Positions 1-9,867 of a stretch of DNA of 64,000 bases are shown here, piece after piece. The notes under the pieces are model-generated. The model did not search any database, was not told the DNA's origin, and saw nothing but the letters and a program-made list of their open reading frames with translations. The stretch comes from Pontederia crassipes (lineage: Eukaryota; Streptophyta; Magnoliopsida; Commelinales; Pontederiaceae): positions 45,845,353-45,909,352 of the forward strand of contig CM060198.1 of assembly GCA_030549335.1 (NCBI GenBank), written 5' to 3'. Both the position numbers and the translations under genes were made by a program. Position 1 is the first letter of the stretch. Each line of letters opens with the position of its first letter.

Positions 1-335
1 ATAATGATATAATTATTATTATATTAATTAAAATAAAAATATACATATATAGTTTTATAATACTCTAATATGATTTTTCCATTCTAGGTCCATTTTCGAT
101 TCACAACTAAAATATAATTATGATAATATATTAAATTATATAAAATCTAATCTAATTATATTAATATTATATTATTTATTTTTAATAAATTTTTGATTCC
201 ATTCCTGATCTTATTCTCAATTTTTCGAGTCTGATCCGATCGTGAACCCGATCAGACTAAATTCGGTACCGATTTTAATTTTTTTAAAATTTAGCACAAA
301 CCGGGTCGGCCAAAATCCGGTTTTGCTCTCCCCTA
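1..335 (-). mobile_element. hAT-like terminal fragment
   Basis: The right edge, read on the minus strand, begins TAGGGGAGAGCAAAACCGG, which resembles hAT terminal repeats (TAGGG-G-GCAA type). Inside it lie short alternating motifs such as gatccgatcg and cccgatcag, like the subterminal repeats of hAT elements. The other end lies beyond the window, so neither the 8-bp target duplication nor a transposase can be checked. Most of the segment is plain AT-rich DNA. Confidence 0.35.
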
Positions 336-354
336 CCTTGAGGTTATTATTTAG

Positions 355-437
355 ACTTTGGAGTGGAATTTGTTGCTTCATGTGACCCTGAAGAACTGAT
401 AGATGAGAATGTATGCTTGTTTGTGTACCATAAGGGT
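355..437 (+). other. Exon-like island, unknown gene
   Basis: A short stretch is open in one frame (FGVEFVASCDPEEL, then LIDENVCLFVYHKG). It is preceded by an AG acceptor (ttatttag) and followed by a consensus-like donor (gtgagc). A second acceptor (tttcag at about 527-532) could join it in frame to a short terminal exon ending in TAA near 575. I do not recognise the family. Base composition and codon use differ from the surrounding AT-rich repeats. It may be the last exons of a host gene lying to the left, or a gene scrap carried by a transposon. No protein function is claimed. Confidence 0.3.
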
Positions 438-575
438 GAGCATCTTTCCTTCTTCCTTCCCTCGTTCAATTGAGGGACTGATAATAATAAACTTGGTGCC
501 GTGCAGAATAGTCTAAAAGATACAATTTCAGGTGCAGTGAATCATAATACAATATTAATCATGCATGTACTGTAA

Positions 576-1129
576 GCGGAGGACTGGCACTTTTCCAGCA
601 TGTGTTTCAGAATGGCATTGTGGAATTTAAACATTGAAGTCTTTCTGTAGGAAAAGAAATACGGCTGCGGAGTATATTTTGCGGGACGTACGAGTAGGAG
701 GAGTTTCTTTATGTTGAAGCAAAAGTATAATTTAAGAGCATCAAAGGCTTTACCCAAATGATCCGTTCGGGTTAGTTACTTAATTACTATAACTTCTTGC
801 GTTTTTCTTGTCATTTGCTACTTTGATTATACTGACATTACAAATATTTTACATAGTCAGAAAATCAGATTTGAAATTTTGATCAAGCAAAGCTGAATTG
901 CTCATTTTTCCAGTTGCAGTCTCTTAGTTTTAGGAACTTTTATTGATTCCTAACTTTAAGCTATTTCTATAATTTGGTTGTTGTTTAGGGTATTTTGTAG
1001 TGCCCCCATACTATAAAGTTTTGGGATACACATATCCACAAGGCTGTCTCAATGGCAATACCTAATTTTTTTCTTTACTTTTACGTATTAGTTTATATCA
1101 GAGAAAAATTCAAATGTAATAAATTTTAC
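576..1129. other. AT-rich stretch, nothing recognised
   Basis: This is AT-rich DNA with no sustained reading frame, no terminal repeats and no strong similarity to other parts of the window. It may contain 3' UTR of the exon-like island just before it. Confidence 0.4.
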
Positions 1130-2820
1130 ATAAGCGAAAGCATTTGATAAAATTAACTTAATCGTATTGGAAGTAATTTATACAAGATCCCAATGATATG
1201 TGAGTTATGAGATTACATCTATATAATAATAATAGATCTTTAGCCATTTCTATATCCATGTGCATGTCAATCATCAAATGAGTCACATCATTATCTACTT
1301 TTCTTGCCTTCTCAATGAGCATATAACTCAAGAAGTTAAATAACAATATCAATTATCAATAACGGTAAATAATTAGAATTGACCATACATATATCACTTA
1401 TCAATTAACAATTTTATGATAAATCATAAGAATTGTTCATACCATCTAAGAATTGATTATCACTTTAATGATTAATTATTTTTTCTTATATTTCAATCAT
1501 AAAAGTTGCATATCTTTTTCCATATTTAACATCAATCATAAATGTTACTTCAATCACAAGGACTGTTTTATTTGTTCTTTAACTTAACTTTTAATAATTA
1601 ACTTCCATTAAAAATGTTAAGTAACTTATGGCATCTATCTTTATTTTCTTTTAAACTTACTTTACATTCATGGATGCACAAGATATCAATCAATTGATCA
1701 TAATCATAAAATTAGTACCATCACAATAAGATTATTGCCCTAATGATATCAACAAATACAATTAATATAATAATTATCATAATTCAACATAACTAATAAT
1801 TTAGAAACTACTTTTCTATCTTCAAAACCTGACTGCTCTAAGGGGAACTCAGGTCGTGTTGCCATACTTTTAGTTATATTCACTTTGCTTTGATCACGTA
1901 TTGGGTGGGGTGAAACTTAGGTCAGCTTTTTTATTTCAATCCTCAAACTTTATCTTTGACAAAACTCGAGTCAAGTTCGATAAAATCCGAGGCATGCTTA
2001 TCAATTTTCGGTCCTATCTTATTCTTTGTCATCAGAACCTAGGCCACACAAATGGAACTGATTTTGATCTATTCAAATTTAATCTCTTTATTAACATCAA
2101 TGAAACTCATGTCAAGCATAGCCAAAATCCAATCTAGATTCTTAACGTTCCTTAACATCAGGCACGGATTCACATAACTTGGCCTTCATAACTTTAACAC
2201 CCGGAAGTACCCGGCTTAAGTTCTTCAAACTAAGTCCAATCTTGTCTGAGCCTTGCTCGAATTCGACAAAATCCAAGTCACGTTATGTGGTTCTGCACAA
2301 AGTCATATTTTCGATGTCACTATGCGGGTTGTGTAGTTCACGTAAAGTCATATTGTCAATGCAACTTTCCAACCTCATTTCAATGTGGTTAACGATGCAG
2401 TTCTTAATCATAACTTCTCCAAAAATCCTTGCATAGGACAAGAATCTAGAGGGACTATATCGATGAAAATTATTGATACAGTGATTCTCAATGTACCTCA
2501 AATTGGCTGAAAAACATCGATATAGGGATCCCTTATATTCCTTAAGTTAGTTGAAAAATAATTGTAAGTCATCTTCAATTTTTTGTGAAACTATTGAACC
2601 TTTTTTATTACTACATCACATTGGCACATTAAATTGCACAAACCAACTTCAGGATTTCCCTGATGATAGGGCTTCAGGTTGGTCCGATCGTCGTTCACTA
2701 GTTCAATTTGCATGCATATGAGGGAAGAAGGCGAGGGCTTTTTGTAGACAGAGAATTCTTGAGTGTTAGGAAAACTCAATATCCTTTGCATCCTATTTAT
2801 AAGGTTTTTAGTAGAGATTG
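1130..2820 (-). repeat. Dispersed repeat, copy 1 (LTR-like)
   Basis: This segment is a diverged direct copy of 3640-5190. Shared blocks include the stretch around 1190-1290 (gagttatgagattac, then ccatgtgcatgtcaatca), the block near 1900-2000 (ggggtgaaacttaggtc) and the block near 2515-2580 (gatatagggatccctta). On the minus strand, near 2790-2805, there is a TATA-box-like TTATAAATAGG, followed about 30 bases on by A/G-rich leader-like sequence, as in an LTR promoter. I could not find both LTR termini. Best guess is a gypsy-type LTR fragment read on the minus strand. Confidence 0.45.
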
Positions 2821-3262
2821 ATTCTAATTATGCCTTCGTTTAATTCTACACCAACTTTAAACTTTTCAATTTAATTAACCTCTCTCAATAGAATTAATTA
2901 TGAATTTAATCCTTAATCCCTCTATTAATTCCAATCTTACTCAAATTATTTTTTTCTCTTATTTCAACATATGACATATCTCAATCAAGCTATACTTCTA
3001 TCTTATCCTTTTATTTGTTACTTTCTCTCTATTTTTATTAAATAATAGAATATTAATTTATCAATTAATTTTTAGATTAAATTAATAAATAATATATATT
3101 GGCCGAGATATTTTTAAGCCTTAAAATTTTTCAATCTTACCTTATTTGGGAGTCTTGTATTTATTTCTATCTTTGCAACTAAGTTAAAATTGAAATTCCT
3201 AATTCTAATCTATTCACAATTTCTACCCCTACTATCATTTATATTTCCTTCTTTTTCTTAAG
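2821..3262. other. AT-rich spacer between repeat copies
   Basis: This is AT-rich DNA without a usable reading frame. Its last 25 bases (atatttccttctttttcttaag) form a strong polypyrimidine tract with an AG acceptor leading into the exon-like island that follows. Confidence 0.4.
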
Positions 3263-3403
3263 GCCTACGAAATGCTTTTGGCATTGCTGGCGATCCTAGG
3301 GATATACCAGAAAAGAAAAGGACTTATTCTTCCAGCTTAGAAAACTGGGACGAGAAAGAGTTGGAATGGTGTGAGGCTTCTTTTATTGTACTTTTAATCC
3401 TTT
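3263..3403 (+). other. Exon-like island with consensus splice sites
   Basis: 141 bases (47 codons' worth) stay open in one frame only. The island is flanked by a pyrimidine-rich acceptor (ctttttcttaag) and a perfect plant donor (gtaagt). The encoded peptide includes AFGIAGDPRDIPEKK and ENWDEKELEWCE, which is charged and not transposon-like. I do not recognise the family. It lies between the two copies of the 1.6 kb repeat, so it may be an internal exon of a host gene whose introns have filled with repeats, possibly the same gene as 355-437. A chance open frame cannot be excluded. Confidence 0.35.
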
Positions 3404-3639
3404 GTAAGTTCTCCTTTTAATCTATTTTAATCCATTAAATTCATATTAAATTAGCAAATTGCATTAATATCCTCTTTGTGGGATGCTCACGTATCAAGCA
3501 CATGATCAGAGATCATCCCAAAAATGCTACTTAATTGTATGACTTAAAGTTTTCTTTAACTTTTACTCGTCAATATATTGATATACAATTTTTACACAAT
3601 AATTTTAATTGTACGAGAGGCAATGTACACAATTATTTT
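3404..3639. other. AT-rich, intron-like
   Basis: AT-rich sequence follows the gtaagt donor. No coding or terminal-repeat signal is visible. Confidence 0.3.
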
Positions 3640-3856
3640 GATCCTAGCAAAAGTAAATCATACAATATTATACAATCATATGTGTGTTATGAGTCCACAT
3701 TTATATAATATGTCTATATCCCTCTGCAAATGTCGGGTCACCCATCAATAATAACATTCATAATGATAAATGATGTACTATTATCAAATCCATAAGAATT
3801 ATTAATTAACCATCAAGAATTTATTATCAATAATAATAATAATAATAATAATAGTA

Positions 3857-3918
<62 letters not shown>

Positions 3919-5190
3919 TATAATTAATTATTGATTATCAATCAATATCAATCAAGTTAAACTTTTATTATTTTCCAAGATGTTACTTTTGGCTTTGTTT
4001 AATAATTATCAATTAAACAATATGCATTAAGCATAAAGATTCATTAGCTGCAATTATCGATCAATTAACTTTTATCATCAATTATAAATACTGCAATCAA
4101 TTATCTATCATTCGATTATTTCTTTTACTTATACTTTAATTATAAAGAGTGCTTCGACCATAAAGATTACTTTTTCTTATTCTTTTCTCCTTTAACTTCA
4201 ACAATAAAAGTTTATTTAACTACGAGGGTTGCTTCATATTTTTATTTTTTGGCATTATCCTTCAATCATAAGAGTTGCTTGAGTTATGAACGCTACTTTA
4301 AGAGCTCTCCCACTTTAAGGTGCTTTCGACTTTTATCTTGGTTAACCTATGATATTTATTTTTATTCCCTTTTTTAACTTGCTTTATAACTAGGGTTGCA
4401 CGAAGCATTAATCAATGGATCCTAGTCATATTATCACATTGGTGTCATTAACATAATAATATAATCATATACAATAAATATAATAATCATCATAATTAAA
4501 TATATTGCTCACCATAAATATATTATTTCGATTGTCAGAACCCAGTTCGTGCTCCCAAAAACTCAGGTCATGTTTCCACTATCATATTTCTTACTTTCGG
4601 TCATCAAGACCCAACCGGTGTCGGGTAAAACTTGGGTTGTATTTCATGCCGCTTGAAAGTAAGTCGGGTCCAATGAAATTTGGATAATGTCGCTTCATTT
4701 AAATTCTATTTCTTCATCATCACTAGAACTTGGGACGCGTGGGTTGCAAACCTAAGAAAATTGGCTCTGGTTGTTCTCCATCAATTTAGGCCATCAAAAT
4801 TTTGGCCAGCTTAACCAAAATTCGATCCGAATTCTATTAATCCTTCAACGTCAAACACGAGTTACTAGAACCTAGCCATGCGACAGTCTTCCATGGGCTG
4901 AATTCCTCATATTTTACTTCAAATATGTATAATTCTCACCTTCGAAGTCATGTCTTTCGGTGTGACTTTTGGCCTTATTTTTTGTATGATAGTTTGTGGG
5001 ATTTTCTTCATAACTCATACATAGTGTACTTCATACATAGGATGAGAATTTAGGAACCTATCTCGTTGAAAGTTGTCGATATAGGGATTCCCTACATATC
5101 TCAAATTGACCATAAGATCAACTGCAAATTCTGGACTATTTTTTGCATAAATCATTAACTTTGTCTCATCGCCATCTCATGATGTTGTAT
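3640..5190 (-). repeat. Dispersed repeat, copy 2 (LTR-like)
   Basis: This is a diverged direct copy of 1130-2820, with shared landmarks at 3680-3760 (gttatgagtccaca, then ccctctgcaaatgtcgg), 4630-4700 and 5070-5130 (gatatagggattccctac). It differs by many small indels and by a long (AAT)n/(ATT)n tract near its left end. The right edge runs into a short LTR-border-like motif (attacacccctaaatcgcc) at about 5195. Confidence 0.45.
3826..3916. repeat. (AAT)n/(ATT)n mirror microsatellite
   Basis: About nine AAT units are followed, after a short gtaatt break, by about twenty ATT units. The two halves are reverse complements, so a single strand could fold into a long AT-only hairpin. Such tracts commonly arise by slippage. 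Confidence 0.9.
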
Positions 5191-5478
5191 TGGATTACAC
5201 CCCTAAATCGCCCTTGTCACGTAGCAAGATCCAACTTGAGGGATGTGCCAACTATACAATGCTATGACTAAAATATTGACTTGTTCATAGACTATAACAT
5301 AAAATAATGTGAAAGACTTAATATAATAACAAGATAGATATTGCTAAATGCAGAATTTCAAAATAAATCTTTGATATAAAGCATAATGTTAATAGTAGAA
5401 GGAACTAGAACAAAAGTCTAATAAAGTTAGCACAACTCCATATATCTAGAAAATAAATAGCTAATTATAGTAATGATG
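5191..5478 (-). repeat. Possible gypsy LTR edge fragment
   Basis: The motif attacacccctaaatcgccc followed by cacgtag resembles the right edge of the minus-strand Tekay-like LTR at 24054 (tgtaacacccccaaaatcgc, then ccacgtagg). The next 250 bases are AT-rich and resemble the equivalent region at 57420-57560 in style only. The copy would be truncated by the copia LTR that starts at 5479. Confidence 0.3.
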
Positions 5479-7011
5479 TGTTGGAGCAAAGTTTTAATGC
5501 CTTATAAAATTATATTTTGATGATACAAACCTCGAAATATTAAAGTTATATGCCGAAAATCTTTAAATAAAAATGGACAACTTTATGAACTAAACTTTGA
5601 TTAAATAATTCACTGCGGTCTCATTAGATTCTGTATGATGATTATAAAAGTTGTAAAGAATCATGTTAGCTATCCATAGAATTCAAGATTATCTCATTTG
5701 AATAATCGTGCAAAATGTTATGGTCAAAATAGTGCATGATGGTCAATACACGAGTTGCCCGAGACTTCACCGGTCGATAGTCCGATCAACACGTCGATCG
5801 ACTGATTAGCTCAACAGACGAGAATCAAAATGTCAAGACTATACTAGTCGACATACTGGTTGATAGTCTAGTCAACCGATCAAACATTGTCACTAAAGAA
5901 ATCGTGCAACGGTCATATAGATCGGTCGACCGGTCCCCGGCTTACATGAATAGTAATGGCTAGTTTTGAATGAGAAAATTGTGGAAAAAATTTTTGGACG
6001 AATTTTTCACATGTTGAAGCCTATAAAAGCAGTGTCAAAGCTTGAAGCAAAGACATCCATTCAAGCAAGAAAAACTTCAAGTTATCAAAAGAAAATCCTT
6101 CTTTTCAAGTTATCATTCTAGTTTTTCTTCTTTCTCTCTTCTCTTCTTGTGAGAATGATATCGTAAAAAAGAGAAATAATTGTTCAGAAAAATTGAGAGA
6201 GCTCCTGTATAAAAGAGGTTTCATATTTTACCTCTTGAACGAGAGAAAAGATAAACTTCTTAGGAGGAGAAGTGTGCCTTACCTCTTGAAACGGAGAAAA
6301 TGTAGTTGATGTAAAGAGCTTTCTTCCTTGTCCCATTTGGAACAAAGAAAAAGTTTTAGTGGAATCTCCGACGGTCTCGAGGTCGAGAAGTCGGAGCGGG
6401 GACGTAAGTCAAGGTGTGTTCGAACCTCGTCAACAATCATTGTGTTCTTGTATTTGCATTTTCTCCTCCTCTCCTTCTCATATTATATTTGTGATATGAT
6501 CTGATTTATTTTGGTTTAAAGTTAATGAATCGATTTTAAGCTTCTGCAACGTGTTTTGTGAAATCGATCATTCCATTTTAAACACTAATTCACCTTCCCC
6601 CACCCCCACCTCTCTTGTAATATTCCTAAGTTAATCATGCATGATTAGATGTATGAATGTGATGCTATATTATCTTATTGATAAGTTTTATGAATGTGAT
6701 GTTAAGACTTACACTTCAATGTCAATTATTGGAGTGCAAAAGCGATGAAAATTTATTTGACATGAAAATGTGATTTTCGAAAAAGTAAAAATTTGGAAAA
6801 TTAAAGTCCCGGTAATTATTCCTATATATAAAATAATTCTAAAAGTTATTTTTAAGAATTTTTAGGAGGTGTGTGAGTTAGATAAAATGTAGACACAAAA
6901 TCGAAAAATCTGTGAAATCGCGATTTTTGTTCTTCGGACAAAAATTTAGATTTTGATTCCTTGATTATTTATTTTTATAAATATTTTATTTGAATCCAAA
7001 TGGGAGATAGT

Positions 7012-7107
7012 TTCTTATTTACATGTAATGTCTTAAGTAAATGGCTTTTGCATTTCTTCATTTATTTATTTATTTATTTACTTAAATGGCATTACATGTG
7101 AATAAGT
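7012..7107. repeat. Inverted repeat (about 30-bp arms)
   Basis: The left arm (7012-7043, cttatttacatgtaatg then cttaagtaaatg) and the right arm (7073-7107, atttacttaaatgg then cattacatgtgaataag) are reverse complements with a few mismatches. The loop contains (ATTT)n. It could fold in RNA from the LTR. Confidence 0.75.
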
Positions 7108-8681
7108 GATACTGCAAGGACATTTTTGGAAGAATCCAATTGACCACATGAAGTCGGTTTCTCCCTTCCTTTTAATATTTATCCTTTCACCTTTTACTAT
7201 CTTCCTCTGCCCTATTCACCACCCTTGGCCGAATTGCAAAGGTAGAAGAAACCATACTACATGATTGAAGGAAATTAGAGAAAGAGAAGGGGCAACTAGG
7301 GTTTTAAATTTTGGTAAGTTCCTACTTCATTCTTTGGATTTTAACTACAAAATTCCTAATTAGGGTGACTCTGAACCTTTCTATCTATTCATTTTCAGAT
7401 TTTACTTGAACATGGGGCACAACTCATGTTGTTCATGGGTAAGATTAACCCTATCCATGTTCAATTAATTTACGAATCTTTAGCTACATAATTACATACC
7501 TTCTAGTGATCAAAAAATTATGAAATTTATTCTGATTGATCCTATATGAATCTACTTTTCATTGAGCTTTGGAATCAAGTTAATATGATTTCTGTAGATA
7601 AAGTTATGCCCTTATCTTTAAGGTACTATCACTCTATCCACCGAAATTGCTACCTGAATTTGTAAATTATGTATTAAATCCAATATGTCGTGAAACTATT
7701 TGATAATTTAGGGTGTTATAGACATAATGTTAGGTTTCAATGATAATTGGAATTACTAGAAAATGATATGTGTAGCGAACGTTATAAATATTTTACCAAG
7801 CTTACTCAGTTTGTCAGGATGGAGCTTAGGGCAGATTATGTTAGTATTGGTTAAATTTATTGTGCTCAGTATAAATAGATATAAATTCAAGTAATTTTAT
7901 AATTGCACCCTAGAATGTCTACTATTTCAAAAAATTAAAAGTCCCAGAACATGGAATGTTTATTATTTTATATAAATCATAAAAGTAATGTTACTTAGTC
8001 TATCAAAACATAGAAACAACATAAAAGTTAGATTGAATGTTAATTTTCATGAGAGTAAACCATAATGAAATAGGATATGAAACTTTTACAAATTAATGTC
8101 TCTGTAATATGAAACTAAAGAAAATTGAAATGATGTCATTTGATTATGAATACTAGAAGATATGAATATTTCTTTATTATGTGTGCAATCTGTCATAATA
8201 TTAGATCAATCCTTATGTTTAATAGTTACTTAAGTTATAAGAGTAAATATTTAAGGTTCATATACCATTGCAATTAATTATGTTTCATATGTGATAGACT
8301 TGTGCTCATATCATAGTAGTAATGCATTTCTTATTATTATTGTTATAGGAGTATAAGAGTAAAGTAGTGAAAAGGGAAAGGAAAACATTTTGTTAGCCCT
8401 TATAGGTAAGTTGATTTCTCCTACTCTATGTATTCACCTCTTTTGAATTAGGTGTGGAATCGATTATTATATGTATTGAATATGTTTTGGAATGCTATGA
8501 ATTGATTTCAAGAAATGTAATTATGAAAAGTATATGTGATATGATCTGAATGGATTACGATGTGTGCAATCTTGTTCCTTTTGAAATGGTATGGGATATG
8601 ATTCATCTTCTGATATTCAGGAGATGTTCGTTATGTGATGAATCATGCATCGACATCCATTTTCATTTTCATATATGATGT

Positions 8682-9000
8682 TGGAGCTAAGTGCTACATC
8701 GCTAATCACGATGGGAGCCACCTCTAGAGTCTAATCCATCATTCTGTTCCCCAATAATGGGATGAGATAGGATAGAGTTAAGTGCCATGTGGAGCTAAGT
8801 GCCACATTATGAGTAGTCGCGATGGGGGCCACCTCTAGAATCCATAGGGGCCATCTCTAGAGTCCACCTATCGTTATATGATTTGTTCTCCGAAAGAGAT
8901 GAGGTAGGATGGAGCTAAGTGTTACATCGCTAATCACGATGGGAGCCACCTCTAGAGTCCATCTATCGATCACTGACCAGTTGGTGATCCGTGCATACAT
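8682..9000 (+). repeat. Three tandem units, 109-120 bp, inside the solo LTR
   Basis: Units start at 8682, 8791 and 8911, each with ggagctaagtg followed by a cacgatggg/cgcgatggg block and ccacctctagag/a. Equivalent units lie at 20014-20210 in the second solo LTR, so the array belongs to the family and predates the insertions. Confidence 0.8.
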
Positions 9001-9691
9001 ATGAGAGTGTTGCATTGCATACACACATCTGATATGTTTAAGTGACAATGAATGTAAATTGAGTGTAATGATTTTGATTGGAATGTTATATATGTATTTA
9101 GTAAATGTATAAAGATATTGACTTTGATATTATGATTAATACATGTATGTTTATGTCTTCCCGAATTTATTAGATGGTAACACATCGCTTATGAGTTATC
9201 AACTTACTGAGTTATTATTTGCTCATAGTGTTGTTGTGCACTTTTTTAGATCAGTAGAACTTTTAAGATCACGAGAGACAGTCTTAGCAGGGTGTGAATC
9301 TTTTTCGCTGCTAAGATATTGAAAAGTCATATGACTCACCGTGCGTGTTAGATAGAAGACTTGTAGCTCTCATATTTCTCTGTTCGGATATGGAGAGTTT
9401 GATATGTGCTATGTATGAAAAGTAATTTTGTATCTTGTAAAATGTAAATTTTTTATGACTATGTGGTGGTGTAAACCCTAGGATTGTTACATGCTCTGAA
9501 TGATCAATATAAACTGCGTGGTTTGTTTATATGTGTTATCATTTTCTTGTATTATCTAGAGGAGTTATGCATAATTTTTCCTTAAAAAAAATTATTTGAT
9601 CGTTTGTAATCAGTCGCGTACTCTGATTTAAATCACCGTTTAAATCGGGGTCGTGTCACCTCCCCCTCTTTGTGTCTTGAGAACCAACAAT

Positions 9692-9703
9692 TGGTATCAG
9701 AGT
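9692..9703 (+). other. Primer binding site (tRNA-iMet type)
   Basis: TGGTATCAGAGT, complementary to the 3' end of plant initiator-Met tRNA, starts three bases after the end of the 5' LTR. This fixes the element's orientation as plus. Confidence 0.85.
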
Positions 9704-9867
9704 CATGTTACTCTTGTTTTAATATTTAAATGTTTTCCGAAGGACAATAAATTAGTCATCCTCTGCCTTTGTAATGCATCAAATTCTGTTTATTCGAAAA
9801 TTATGATATTATTTACATGAAAAACTACATTTAGAATATTTCGAAAAATAAATTTTTTTTTCAAAAC

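Larger units (their letters stand above)
6616..9658 (+). mobile_element. Solo LTR, Tekay/Del-like gypsy family (copy 1)
   Basis: The LTR starts TGTAATATTCCTAAG and ends TTTAAATCGGGGTCGTGTCA, with no internal gypsy region. Its start parallels the Tekay-type LTR of 57368-59018 read on its minus strand (TGTAACGCCCGAG). A second copy lies at 17410-21747. The flanks are tctct on the left and cctcc on the right, so the 5-bp target duplication is imperfect or slightly misplaced. The LTR holds a hairpin at 7012-7107, a CT-rich leader near 7180-7300 and three tandem units at 8682-9000. It sits inside the 5' LTR of the copia element, so it is younger than that element. Confidence 0.7.
5479..9689 (+). 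repeat. 5' LTR of the copia element (split by a solo LTR)
   Basis: The LTR runs from TGTTGGAGCAAAG at 5479 to about 6615 and resumes at 9659 with cctccccctctttgtgtc, ending ...gaaccaaca at 9689 just before the primer site. Without the insert it is about 1.17 kb. It contains a cluster of GTCGAC/GTCGAT/GTTGAT motifs (5755-5940) and a TATA box (cctataaaag, about 6013-6022), which implies transcription starting some 30 bases further right. The same motif cluster occurs at 13250-13510 in the 3' LTR. Confidence 0.75.

Noticed and set aside
3826..3916. Rho-independent-type terminator hairpin
   Set aside because: It is an AT-only mirror microsatellite in eukaryotic DNA; no bacterial context exists.
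9692..9703. tRNA gene remnant
   Set aside because: Only the 12-base primer-site complement is present, correctly placed after an LTR; no cloverleaf surrounds it or the other PBS matches.
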